NCBI GenBank assembly: GCA_001792895.1
Contig: MARA01000008.1
Location: forward strand, 1,364,001 to 1,428,000
Direction of reading: 5' to 3'
Source: Lentinus brumalis
Taxonomy: Eukaryota > Basidiomycota > Agaricomycetes > Polyporales > Polyporaceae
Length of the DNA stretch: 64,000 nucleotides
Part shown: piece by piece, positions 31,282 through 42,848 of the stretch
Layout: the number at the start of each line of letters is the position of its first letter
Position numbering within the stretch: position 1 is the first letter of the stretch
Notes under the pieces: model-generated
The model's database searches: none
What the model was told of the DNA's origin: nothing
Seen by the model: the letters and a program-made list of their open reading frames with translations, nothing else
Program-made: the position numbers and the translations under genes

Positions 31282-33616
31282 ATGTTACGCCTTCTTGCTC
31301 TCGCCACTGCCTTGTACCTAGTTTCTCTTATCGTGTCTCAGTTTCAGCGACGAGCAAAGCAGCGTCATCTACGGAACCTTCCTGGCCCGCCAAGCACCTC
31401 TTTCTTGACCGGTGAGGTTTCGTGTCGCTCACCCTCTCTTTCAGAATGACTGAGTGGAACGAAGGGGTGGCGAAGGATCTCCATAATCCGCATGCAGTTC
31501 CATACAGGGAACATGTGTTGTCGTCCTACGGGCGTGTCATCAAGCTCCAGGGTTTCCTAGGCGTACGTGATGGTTGAGGCCGAGTCTGCGGTCGAGCATA
31601 GACGGATACTCATGAGGTGTGTTCTGATGCTTAGGAAATTGATATTGCACTGTCGGATCCTGTCGCTCTGGGGGCGATCTTTGGGAAATTCCGCGACGTC
31701 TTTGAGTTGCCCAAGTGGCAATCAGAGTGAGTGCCGCGATGTTCTGGATCTCGTCTGCCGCATATGAACCAACGTCGCTTCAAGGACTCATCGTGCCGTC
31801 TTTGGCCCGAATCTCATGTCTGTGTCTGGTGAGTGCCACAGTATCACGTTAGACCGAACGGCCCGCAGAGAACTCCACGCTGGTAGACTGACCTGCTGAG
31901 CAGGATCTGAACATCATAAGCAGCGCAAGCATCTCAATCCCATATTCTCAGCGAAGTACTTGCGCGAGGCAGTGTCTACGCAACATGGCATCGCCCAGGA
32001 GGTCCGGGGCCGGCATCTCTACTGCGATTGTCATGATGCTCATCGTTCTGTCAGCTCACGAACGTTTTGAAGGCCGAGGTCGGGCAAAGTACCTCCGAGG
32101 TTGAACTCTCCGAGTACTTCAGTCGGTACTCGCTCGAAGCTGTCGGCCGTACCACTCTGGGATATACGTTTGGCCCCTTGAAGAAGCACGGTACTGACTA
32201 CAGTCGTGCGCTGAAGGAGTTCGGGTTAGTATTTGCTTATCAAGGTTTTTGTGCACTCCTTTGCTGATGAGGGATGGCTTCCAGTCCGACGCTCTCTCAC
32301 TTGCACCTCTGGCGGCCTCTGCTTCCCTGGCTTCGGAAGACGTTCCCTCCCGCGTTGCTACGATTCGGTGTGCAGTTGCTTCCCATGAAGGCACTCCGGC
32401 ATATGCAGTGGATCTCGGATTCGGTGTTCGCAATGTCTAAGCGGCTCCTAGACGAGAAGATGGAGAACTTGAGGAAGGACGACTTGCATGGATTAAGAGA
32501 AAATAAGGACTTGATGAGCGTATTGCGTGAGTCACGGACTCGTTCATGGTCTCAGAATGTTCGCTCACTGATGCAGTTCGGGAGAACATGTCGACGGAAG
32601 ATGTTGACTCCCTATCGGAGCCGGAATTGCTCGGACAGATGTCGTACGTCCCGTCGCTTGGCTCCATCTACGTACTAGGCTGTTGAACCTATCATTCTCT
32701 ACTCTAGGCTACTGCTTCTCGCAGCCACCGACACGACGTCAAGTTCTATCTCTCGTGCAACTCAACTCCTCTCTCTTCATCCTGACGCTCAAGACAGACT
32801 CCGGCGCGAACTCATAGGTGCAACGACAGGCGCGGGCAGGACGCTGCTCGACCTAGACTTCGACACCCTAGCTGGACTTCCATACCTGGACGCAATCGTC
32901 AAAGAGACCCTGCGACTGTTCGTGTCCCCTAATCTCTCCGATATGCGTGGCGCTCACGGCTTCACTTGACAGTTATCCTCCCTTCTATCTCTTCATCAGG
33001 ATGTACGTGCTTTCTGTCACAACCTCGAGCGGTCCTGATGTCCAACTCCCCCAGCGCGCAGGAAGATGTGGTTCTTCCGCTTGGCTCGCCTGTGACCGGT
33101 ATCGACGGCAAGCAGATACACGAGCTGTTCCTTCCTGCTGGTACAATCGTATGGCCGAACGTTTTCTGGGTTAACCGTGACCCCGAGATCTGGGGTGCAG
33201 ACTCAGCAGAGTGGAAGCCAGAACGATGGTTGGGACCTCTTCCCGAGAAGTTGGTCGAGGCGCATATCCCGAGCGTGTTCGCTCACACGATGACTTTCGC
33301 GGCTGGCCCAAGGTCGTGCATGTACGTTCTCTCTTCGACTGCTGTTCCGAGGCGCATCAACTAACGCCTTTTATTCACAGTGGGTACAACCTCGCTGTCA
33401 CGGAGATGAGTGAGTTGAGGATGCTATTGTCGTCCTACGCATGCGCTGATCACCGCCGTAGGAATCGCTCTCGCGCATCTCATCCTCTCCTTCGAGCTCA
33501 CGCCCTCGGAGAAGGAGATCGTCTGGAAGCTGGGAGGGATTGTCACTCCGACCGTCCGAGGTTCTACCGCGCGCAAGCCAGAGCTTCCCGTCAACGTTAC
33601 CGTCCTGCGAACGTGA
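31282..33616 (+). CDS. Cytochrome P450-2
   Basis: This is a microsomal P450 paralogous to P450-1. The start ATG at 31282 is followed by a hydrophobic anchor (LLALATALYLVSLIV), then RRAKQRHLRN and the hinge LPGPPSTSF. The first intron is best read with its acceptor at GAACGAAG, giving GGVAKDLHNP. An acceptor 22 bases earlier would bring in a stop. Catalytic landmarks are LAATDTTS (I-helix), DAIVKETLRL (ExxR), WKPERWLGPL, and the haem loop FAAGPRSCIG, split by an intron after Cys. All introns match P450-1 positions where both could be read. It ends KPELPVNVTVLRT at TGA 33616. 7TM-5 follows on the same strand, the same neighbour order as P450-1 and 7TM-3. Confidence 0.85.
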
Positions 33617-34860
33617 TCGAGAAGCTGTGCGCAGTGCCCCTTGAGCCTCGCCTGATCTCTTTCTCCGTGCTCGTATCTTCGTTCTTTCCCTCGATGGGCG
33701 CAATTGCGGCACACGGTTGCGTCGTCCCGCGTTCATCATCTTGTGCCTCGCTGGGCATGCCGTGATACTGTCTATACGGTTGTTGCTCCAGATAGAAGGA
33801 GGAAGACTTTATTCCATTTTTCACGCAGCTGATGCGTTCGCGCGAGAAGCGCACTCTTGCCTGTTCCTAGAATTTTACGGATCGTGTGTATCCCCTTGTC
33901 CGCGATCACCCTGCTGCATACATCTTTTGATGTCGACATTGCTTCGTGAAGATCTGGTGAGGTCAGACCTCGATTCCTCGGGTACCATGGCTGACGCTTC
34001 TGGGCAGATGATGTTGCCTATGTCGATACTTCGCAAGCTTCCTGATTCCTCCAGCATGAGGGGGACCGCAGTGCGGATGTTCAAACAAACATCAGTTGGC
34101 CCGCGTGCCAGCCCAAAACTGTGTTTATGGATGTCGGAGACGACGTCTCGCACTTTGACGACTGTGTAGAGGAGGCATCACAAGAGAACAAGGTGCGCAC
34201 TGCGCAGCGACCCATATAAGGGCATGCACGGATTGGATCACTGAGCTTGACTCCCTAGATCAGCCGGAGTCGGATGGCCATCCGTCTCCTCTCTCACCGA
34301 ACCCGTTCCTCCGCATGCCTTGCGGAACTTCGCGTGAAGGCGACGGCCGTGCTGCCTCCCGTGATGATCACCATGTAAACTCGTACTGGGAGCGGACGAA
34401 GACATATGGTTCCGGCGGGCTTGAGAAGCAGGCCCGGCGGAAGCTAGGCCAGTATACATCACCGCTCGAATGTGCTTCCTGATGAAGGCGGGTGTGCGCC
34501 GGGATGTCAGCAGCAGCAATGTATGTGGGTGAGAATTTATCGTATCAGACTTCCGTTGGTGTCCTTACACCTGTGCTCCAAACTCTCGGATTCACCATGT
34601 CTTTGCCAGGTCCCCCTCAGGCTATGCAACATCTCTCCAGATGGCGGACCCATTCCATGCCTTGGCAGATGTCCTACCACCGGACGATAGGCCCTGAACT
34701 CACACGAGATCCGTTCTGCCATGCGATCGACCTTCGGTGCTTCATTGAGTGCGATCAGTCGTTATAAGATGCCAACGTTGCGTCGCCGGGTTCACCAGCC
34801 TGAGGGAAGCATCAGCCTGGTCCTCATTGCTTCCTGCTTGCCACCGAAGTCCGTTCAAGC
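33617..34860. other. Intergenic region P450-2 / 7TM-5
   Basis: The part from about 34.37 kb to the 7TM-5 ATG is recognisably duplicated upstream of 7TM-6 (see the repeat entry). The earlier part has open frames on both strands near 33.9-34.15 kb with no recognisable family. Confidence 0.4.
34370..34860 (+). repeat. Upstream unit of the 7TM-5/7TM-6 tandem duplication
   Basis: Several stretches match 38.15-38.60 kb in the same order: GCAGCAATGTATG, CAACATCTC-CCAGATGGC and CCAGCCTGAG immediately before the start codons. The two genes were therefore duplicated together with about 0.45 kb of upstream DNA, presumably including the promoter. Confidence 0.6.
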
Positions 34861-36362
34861 ATGGCCACCACGCCGGACATTCTTCCCGCCAACGCACATC
34901 TCGTCGGGCTGTGGCTGCAAATCTTCTTCTCAGGTGAGTCCGAAGTACACGGTGGACTTCGCGGCATTCTTGAGCTGTCTTCGCGGCTGAGAAGGTGTCG
35001 ACGCTGACCTTCGTTCTCAGGCGCATACTTCGTGTACTTCCCGAAGTGTGTCGTGATCCTCAGGAGGAAGGTCCAGGATGGGCTGTCGATCTGGCTACCT
35101 TTGGTTTGTGGGCTCTTCTTTGCGCTCACGGTTACGGTACGCTACGCTTCCATTCATGGGTGATATGTCCGTTGTGCTGATTGTCTTCTGACCGATCTAA
35201 CCAGGGCCTAGTCGTCGAGCTGGACAGAGGTTACGATGCGTTCAGCATACATCCGCCAGCTCTCCCGAACCCCTCCCACTTTTTCGCCAATGCGGCGTCC
35301 ACGGGGTCGCTGATCAAGAACACAATCAACGTTGTCCTAGCTATCATCTCGGACGCCGTTATTGTACGCCCTGTCTCTCGAGCATCGGCACTCTGCTGAC
35401 AGAATCGCAGGTGTACCGCACATTCATTGTCTGGAATTGCAATTACTTTGCGATCATACTTCCGATCCTTGTTCTCTTCGCCGACGCAGGTATGTCCGTG
35501 TCCGGAATGATCTTGAGTGGTGGTGCTGATAGGTATGGCTGGAGGCATGGGTGTCTGGTCTGTCTACACGCTCTCCCAGACGAAGACCGGTGACGTCCTC
35601 ATCTTGGCGGCGGTCACTGTCCGGGTTCGATACTTCTTCATCCTGACCTTCGTCCTCAACCTGCTGTGTGCATGTGCGTTGCGCAGCTTCCAATCCCACA
35701 TTTGACGACTGACCGTTGGTGCCAGGCCTCATCTGCTTCCGCCTCTGGCGCTTCGGGTTCAACCAGCGGCACGGCTACTCCGCGAGCCCGTTGTCGCGTG
35801 TTATGTCTGTTGTCGTGGAGTCCGGTACGTTGGTTTGCGTTGCTTGCGATACTCTGAATTACTGACATCTGTCCCAGCCGGCTTCTATTGCGCATATCTC
35901 TTCATCCTCATCGTTACCAACATCGTCGGTTCTAACGTGTTCTTCATCTTCCTCGACCCGGTATGTTCCATCACATTCTTACAGACAAACCCCACGCTGA
36001 CCGCTGCGCAACGCCTCCAGTCTCCTCCTATAGTTGTGAGCCTGTGCGCACTCAGTATGCGGGTCGTTGCTAACTTCCCGGTGGTCGTGCAGGCCATTGT
36101 GTTTACCATGCTCATCGTGCGGGCTCACGCCCCCCGAGAGAATACCTCCACGCCCCTCCCGAGCAGCTTCCAGCTTTCCCGCACACGCGCGAGTTCGCGT
36201 CCCGGCGTCCAAACCTCCTCAATCGGTGTCGAGATTAACCTTGAGCGCGTTGTGCATTCGGACCTTGGGAGCCCGCGTACTTATGTGCATTCGGACCATC
36301 CGTACGGCCGCGGAGACAAGGAGGTCGACGACGACAAGGAGGTCCATGCTGAAGCCTACTGA
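34861..36362 (+). CDS. Seven-helix membrane protein 7TM-5, 9 exons
   Basis: Exons are 34861-34933, 35021-35136, 35205-35363, 35411-35489, 35545-35673, 35726-35824, 35878-35960, 36021-36035 (microexon) and 36093-36362. The sum is 1023 bases, 340 residues. Landmarks are NAHLVGLWLQIFFSG, LAIISDAVI followed by VYRTFIVW, SQTKTGDVLILAAVTVRVRY, LICFRLWRF and FILIVTNIVGSNVFF. The tail holds IGVEINLERVVHSD and ends in charged repeats. A second possible acceptor 12 bases upstream of exon 5 (GATAG) would add four residues. Closest relative is 7TM-6, with which it forms a tandem pair split by the Mug135-like gene. Confidence 0.87.
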
Positions 36363-36482
36363 CCCTCCAGCCGGACCTGGCGGCGCAACGAGAGACAGCC
36401 TTGTCTGTGGGCCTAGAGACCGGCTGAGCAGATACATAGATGTATGTATCATTATGTGTATGTACCACCGAGCGTGAGACGG

Positions 36483-37722
36483 CAGCTCCAAATCCGAGTC
36501 GTTCGTTCAACTACTCGGATTTCCTTAGCTTGATGAATAGCTGCAAGTCAGGGAGACGAGAGCCTAAGAGCCTGTTCGGATAGCGCAGGTAATACTTACA
36601 TAATCGGATCCACGACGCGTCGCGTCCCGAAGTTCAACTTGAACTTGCCCGTCTAAGACCGTCTAGTCCCTCGTCTCTCTATCTTTACTCCCGCAGCTTT
36701 CGTTATGGCGCAGCCTGCTAATCTCATCGTTCTGCCGGATCACAACTACGGCGCGACTGTCGCCCTACCTCGTGAAATCACCACCGTGCTGCCCACCGCG
36801 CGAGATGTGGTGGATGCTAACAGATTTAGAAGGGAGGTCACGGTTCAAAGTGAGCATCTTCGAAGCTGCCTGCGGATTACATTTCTTACCGTTAACACGG
36901 AGGGTGGGCCAGATGTGGAGGCCGTGGCGGCGGCCATCCAGTACGAAGTCAAAGTCTCCGGCGCTGGGGCGGAGCGTACGTGTCTCTATACTTTGATACA
37001 GCGTAGTTTGGCTTAATCTGCGGTGTTATGCTCAAGCTCCCTGGCTCGGGCCTCTGATAGCAAAGCTGGAGGCGAAGCTCGATAATGTGGAGAGGCTAGT
37101 GATAGCGGCCGACATCCGAGGCATTCGGGTACGTCATTCAGTATTGTGCTCGCATGAGCCTTCCTCTCATGTTGAAGTGCTACAGAACAACAACGCGACG
37201 TTTAACGGCGCCAATGGGCTCGAGGAAGTTCCGTTCCCCGATGGCACACGCCCGTGGGGCAAGCAAGTCGCAGGCCCCCATGCCAATGTCAGTACCTATG
37301 CACTCCTAGTCCACATGAGTATGTCTGAAGCCGCTGATGTGCAGCAACAAGTAATACTCCGGAACCTCGATACCGTTCAAGCGGTCTGGGACTTGACTCC
37401 GCCTCAGACGCATGGTTACTATAGGGGTTACTACCCCGACAGAGCGCCTCCTCTTCCTCCTGTCCTCGAACGCAAATTGGCGATATTGACCGCTATTGGG
37501 CGTCGCCCGGATGGCTTGTTAATATGATTCAGCGGCGCTGTGATCCAGCTACGTAGTCTTCTCGAGTGTATTGTTGTACTTCTAGGCTCTGTGTTGTATT
37601 GTACTTCTAGCGTAGTCAAGCGTAGCATTAATGTTTACTGCAATCCATCGTCTTCATACAGCCGCTTTCAAGCGATGTACCAGGCGTGCGACGCCAGCTC
37701 CGAATCCGAGTCGTTCGTTCAA
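36483..37722 (+). repeat. 28-base direct repeats flanking the Mug135-like gene
   Basis: 36483-36510 and 37695-37722 share CAGCTCC(A/G)AATCCGAG followed by TCGTTCGTTCAA, 27 of 28 bases identical and in the same orientation. They bracket the 36705-37527 gene. They could mark the ends of an inserted segment or a tandem-duplication boundary. Confidence 0.6.
36705..37527 (+). CDS. Mug135-like protein
   Basis: This is a small multi-exon gene (about five exons) starting at ATG 36705. The N-terminus reads MAQPANLIVLPDHNYG. A middle exon ends in KLEAKLDNVERL, which may be a short coiled region. The C-terminal part has VPFPDGTRPW, LRNLDTVQAVWDL and YYRGYYPDRAPPLP, then a basic RKLAILTAIG end. This C-terminal pattern resembles the Mug135-like domain known from basidiomycetes and named after an S. 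pombe meiotically upregulated gene of unknown function. The middle intron borders are less certain than in other genes. It is flanked by short direct repeats and sits between two tandem 7TM genes. Confidence 0.55.
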
Positions 37723-38605
37723 TGTCCTCAGCTTAATGGATAGCACCAACTCAGGTACCTGCGGTGGAGGGAGGAGACTCGGCGGCATGTCGGAGTGAGA
37801 CGGTGGCAGCAGGTGGCAGCCCCAGATGCTGCTGCGGGCCGGGAGCTCGCCCAAGTCGGCGCTTCGCAGCTCTGAATCTTTCCTGCGACTCTCATGATCA
37901 GGAGCAGCATCAACAGGCCCGCGGACATCGCGCAACTGAGCACGATAAGTCGCTCTTCGGTGGTCTTCTGAAGCTCCACGTTGCGTATTGAACATCAATA
38001 TGACCGGGTTAGTAATAAGGTGAACTTTGACCAGCGGTACATTGATTTTCACCACTTTGTCGCCTTGCTTTTCCAGACCAGGCGGGCGGGGATATGATGC
38101 CATGCAACCAAATAACTATGTGTGTAGACAAGGTCGTGCTGCTTCCTGCGATGGTCGACGGACCGAACGAAGACACATGCCTCCAGAACACCTCCAGAAG
38201 CACGCGCGGCGGTGGAGCATGGGCTAGCATGGGATGGTATCACTACCGCTGGAGCGTGCTTCGTGATGAGAGCGGGTACGCCGGAAGCTCAAGAGCAGCA
38301 ATGTATGACGGTGAGTATCAGGAAGCCGATGGTTGTAGCTCACACACCCGCAATCCAGACTGATGCCGTGATGCTGTGATCGTAATGCCGCCCTACAGGC
38401 TACGCAACATCTCACCAGATGGCACTACACGATCGGACAGGGTCTCACACGGTATCCGCACCACCCATGCGACTTCCTTCTGTGCTGGTCTGCATGCAAT
38501 TAGACGAGTATAAGATAGCACTGTGGGTGCGCCGGGCGCGCCAGCCTGAGCGGAGCTTGGCCCTGTCCGCCTCGCATCCCCCTTGCCGCCAGAGCCTGTG
38601 CAACC
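37528..38605. other. Intergenic region Mug135-like / 7TM-6
   Basis: It contains the right copy of the 28-base repeat (37695-37722) and, from about 38.15 kb, the duplicated upstream unit of 7TM-6. I see no gene. Confidence 0.5.
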
Positions 38606-40075
38606 ATGGCCGCAACGTCGGACGTTCTCCCTGCCAACGCTCACCTCATAGGGTTTTGGCTTCAGATCTTCTTCTCGGGTGAGGTGCCTTGTCTACTTGT
38701 TGTCGAAGTTCAGTGATGACCGACGCTGACCCTGGTTCTCTCAGGAGCATACTTCGTCTACTTTCCCCAGTGCGTCCTGATCCTCAGGAGGAAGATGCGG
38801 GACGGGCTGTCGTTCTGGCTACCACTGGTCTGCGGGCTCTTCTGCGTGCTCACAGTTATCGTACGCGCCGCTTCCAATCACAATTCGCTTGTACTGATTG
38901 TTCGTCTCACCTGTCCATACAGAGCCTAGCCGTAGAGATGAGCAGAGCGTACGGTGCATACAGTGTACATCCGCCAGATCTTCCCAATCCCTCCCTCTAT
39001 TACGCCAACGCGGCGTCCACTGGGTCGCTCATTAAGAACACCATCAACGTCGTTCAAGCTATCATCTCGGACGCCGTCATAGTAAGTCCTGTCTCTGCGG
39101 CTTCGAGAGGCACTGTGATTGACTGTAGGACAGGTATACCGCACGTTCATTGTCTGGAATAGCAACTACTTTGTGATCATACTTCCAATCCTCATTCTCA
39201 TGGCCGATGCAGGTATGTGTAGTATTGGAGCCGTCCTGTATGCTTGGCGCTGACGCAAGTTTGGAAGGCCTGGGTATTCTGTCCGCCTACACGCTCTCCC
39301 AGACGAAGACTGGCGATGTTCTCATCTTGGCTGCCGTCACTATCCGCGTTCGGTACTTCTACATCCTCACTTTTTGCCTGAATTTGCTGTGTGCATGTGC
39401 GTCAGGCAGCTTCCCGTCTCACATCTCGTCGACTGACCGATGTATCAGGCCTCATCTGCTTCCGCATCTGGCGTATCGGGTTCCGTCCGCTGAACAGCCA
39501 CGAGTCCAAGAGTCCGTTGTCGCGTGCTATGGCTGTTGTCGTCGAGTCCGGTACGGTGACATAACGCGCGTTGCTTGCGTTACTCTGATAACCCTGACCG
39601 TCCTTGCAGCGGGTATCTACTGCGCATACTCCTTCATACTTATTGTGAGCAACATCGCCGGTTCCAACGTTTTCTTCGTCTTCCTCGATATGGTGCGTCC
39701 TACTGCCTTCTTCACAATCATGACCTCGATGCTCACAGTATGACGGCAGGCGCCTCCTATTATCGTAAGTCTGTTCACACTCAGTGTTGTTGGTTATGTG
39801 CTGAGTATGACATGGTCATGTAGTCCATTGTGTACTCGATGCTCATCGTACGGGCCCATGCACCTCGAGAGGACGACTCCACACCCCTCGCGAGCACCCT
39901 CCAATTCTCCCGCACACGCACAAGTACGCGTCCCGGTTTCCCGGCCTCGTCAGTCGGTGTCGAGATCAACCTGGAACGCGTGGTGCACAGCGACCTTGGC
40001 AGCCCGCATCCGTACGTCCTTTCGGACCATCCGTACGGCGCCAATGACAAGGAGGTCGACACTCAAGCCTATTGA
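38606..40075 (+). CDS. Seven-helix membrane protein 7TM-6, 9 exons
   Basis: Exons are 38606-38678, 38745-38860, 38923-39081, 39134-39212, 39268-39396, 39449-39550, 39610-39692, 39750-39764 (microexon APPII) and 39824-40075. The sum is 1008 bases, 335 residues. It is the closest paralog of 7TM-5, sharing NAHLIGFWLQIFFSG, NAASTGSLIKNTINVV, the SQTKTGDVLILAAV loop and the tail IGVEINLERVVHSDLGSP. All exon lengths match 7TM-5 except exon 6 and the last exon. Function is unknown. Confidence 0.87.
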
Positions 40076-40468
40076 TCGCCCAGCGCGACGTATGTCGAGA
40101 GGAAGACTTATCAGTGGCGTAGATGTTGCGTCAGTTTCAAGGACAATGATTGTTATTGTAGTGGGCATTTGTCTGTAGCGATGTATGTACGAGTAGGTGT
40201 ATACCACCGTGATCCGCCCACCGCGCGGGACACGCATCTCCTTGTGTTGCCTCCGAAACTGTGGTTGATCGTGCGGACGGCATGCGACACCAGTCACTAC
40301 GTGGATGCAGGCCCGCTCGGAGTAAGGATATGGCAGGTTCGGGGGAGAGGGAAGGGTGGCGAGGTTGCCCACGACCGACGAAGGCCGCCGTCCGTTGGGT
40401 AAATGATACAGGTACATCCTGGATGAGAACTGGGTTCGCAACATGGCTGCGAGGCTCAACGGCAATAG

Positions 40469-42203
40469 TCAGACCATAGGAGGAATGAAGGGAGGCCACT
40501 CCCCATCGCTGTGTAGTACTATGAGTAACCGGAGGAAGTTCGGTGAAAGGGTAGACTCACCATTCGAGGTCGACTGAGTACAGGGAGGGTTCTCGAACCG
40601 GGTAGAACTTGGTCCATACCGGCCTAGTATCATTCTGCTTGAGCATCTCGAGAGCCACAAGCATAGGACACGCTGCGTGTAAATTCGCCATAATCTGCCT
40701 GCCGACTGGCAGAAAGCGCGCTGTCCATCGATCAATAGCTTCTCCAGAGTCGCATAATGGGCCTGTCGTCTCAGGGAAGTCGAGGTTCAGGCGGACTCTC
40801 TGCAACCACTTCATGGTGGCGAGTCGCTGTGCGATTTGTTCCTGCCAAACCGGTCAGGTGAGTGTCGATCCAGCAAGAAGATACAAATCCGAAACTCACG
40901 TATGGCACGGCGACGTTCGATTCCGTTCGATAGCGATGCAGCTCGACCGACCAGATATGAGGGTAAGCAGACGTTATGTGGCAGAGGAGGTCGTTCTCGG
41001 CGTCGTCCGCTTCGTAAACCAACTCGAGTCTCTCTAGCCGCGTTGACGCGCTCATGCGCTTCAGGATCAAGAGGCATTCGGTGGATGAGAGGATGGGACA
41101 GCCCGTGTGGGAGGTAAGGGCGTCGGGGAAGTATAGAGGGTAGTAGTAGCGAGGCCAGTCTCGCAGGGAGAGATGGATTAGGTTCGGAGCCTGGATAGAG
41201 CATATCGCATCATCCGGATCTGGGTAAGACAAAGCTAAGGACTGGAGTTGCGGCAAGTAAATTAGTGAGGAGAGTCGACCCAGCACTGGGGCGCGACCGA
41301 CCCCTGTAGGTGGGCTAGCAAGGATGCTGAGGTGAAGGAGGGATGGTAGGCGATCTGGGAGATTCAAGAGCATGGCAGAAAGATAGCCCCACTGATCGGG
41401 CGAGAGGTACCTTCCGGATAGGTGCAGCTCGCGTAGGGCTGGCCAGGAATGTGCTGCCATCTGCCTGAGGGGAGCCGTCTCGAGTGGCAAGTCGAGGTGA
41501 CGGGCCAGCCGCGACATAGGCGGGACTAGCAGCATCAGCGACTCTGCTTCCGACACGTGCTCTGAGCTGACATCTCCGCGGTCGAAGAAATATAACACGT
41601 CGCGCCAGACATAAGGGATGCACGAGAGGTCAGTTAGTGATGTGGATGGGATCTCCTCCTCTGAAACACCGTCGATATCCACCACCGGTAGACAGTGCAG
41701 AAAACATATTGAGGATATGTTTGGATGTGCGATGCATGTCTTGATGGCTCGCCACGGAACAGGGCAGTATCCGGGTTGGGCCGCAAACCTGATAGAAACC
41801 AGGTAAGGGAAGAAATCCAGCTCCCACCCAAAACCCTCGTACTCGGGAGCCCGTGAGGAGTACGTAAGGTTTCTAGAACAGAAAGCATGAACAGCTATAC
41901 TTCAAGTTCCGTGCTGGTCATGCAACTCACCGAACCAGAGCCCGTATGGTGGCTGGTGGCGCTTCTCGACGCCCCGATATAGTGATGCGAGGAGGAAGCC
42001 TGACGGAGGCAAACAGCTTTGCAAAACATGCGGATCGTGTCCGTGGAGATATCTGTGAGTACATCTTGAGCGTTCCAGGGGAGCTAGACACGGAAAGGGC
42101 GACGAGGTACAAGACATCCTCCCCGAGCGCATCCAGGCTGCAAGACGGAGTCAGTATGAAATTGTTCCTCGACACATGCCTGGCTGTACCTGAGAGCTTT
42201 CAT
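40469..42203 (-). CDS. F-box-like / leucine-rich protein 1
   Basis: A short first exon (ATG at 42203, MKAL) joins to LDALGEDVLYLVALSVSS, which resembles an F-box helix. Next is an exon ending IRALVR, a long middle exon (with NLTYSS, HPNISSICFL, LRELHLSGRYL, LLHLSILA and LIHLSLRD), then EQIAQRLATMKWLQRVRLNLDFPETTG, and finally DGEWPPFIPPMV with TGA at 40469. The LxxLxLS spacing suggests irregular leucine-rich repeats. F-box proteins of this type are numerous in Agaricomycetes and recruit substrates to SCF ubiquitin ligases; the target is unknown. The paralog at 45.9-47.7 kb has the same exon layout. Confidence 0.68.
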
Positions 42204-42848
42204 CTTTGGAGAATTCTGATAAGGAACTCAGACCAACTTCGTCGGTGGTGGTGGATACTATCATAGTCCGAAGCCTCGTTCTCATTCAAGTCTCAGGTTC
42301 GCGGTTCGGTCTGGTTCGGCTGAACAGACCACAAGCGCCCAGTTCCGATTCGACCTCAGTATGTACCTTTTTGACGCACTCGGCCAGGCCGCCGCTCAAA
42401 AGTTACCTTCCAACCTGTAAGTGGCAAAAAGGTAATGGTTATGCTCCCAATTCATTGAACGGGGTCAGGCATCTCACCAGGTCTAACCCTCGGGAGTCAG
42501 TCACACTGATATTCATCCAGGAGCCGGGATACCGCTCTTCTTCAGGTGCGTATTGTTCTTCTTCGCTTCTGTGTCTCGCAGGAACTAGAGAATGGTTGTA
42601 CTACAGGATTGTGCGAGCTTCTTCTGATCGTGCTCAGAGCACTCGGACCTTGTTGCTCTTGTACTATGCTTCTGCGATCATGGAATAATGTCAGAAGGAG
42701 TTCAAGGTACGCCAGAGCGGCAAGGTGTCTTCGCACGTCCTGCCGCGAGTCGGATCTAGCGCTCCTCTTTCGCTCCCCATAAGAGCGTAATCAGTCGCCT
42801 CCAATGCAAGTCAACCATCCTCATTAACCCGTGGCTCTTCTGACTTCT
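42204..42848. other. Divergent intergenic region F-box-1 / unknown gene
   Basis: The two neighbours are transcribed away from each other, so this is probably a shared promoter region. No gene is supported. Confidence 0.45.
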
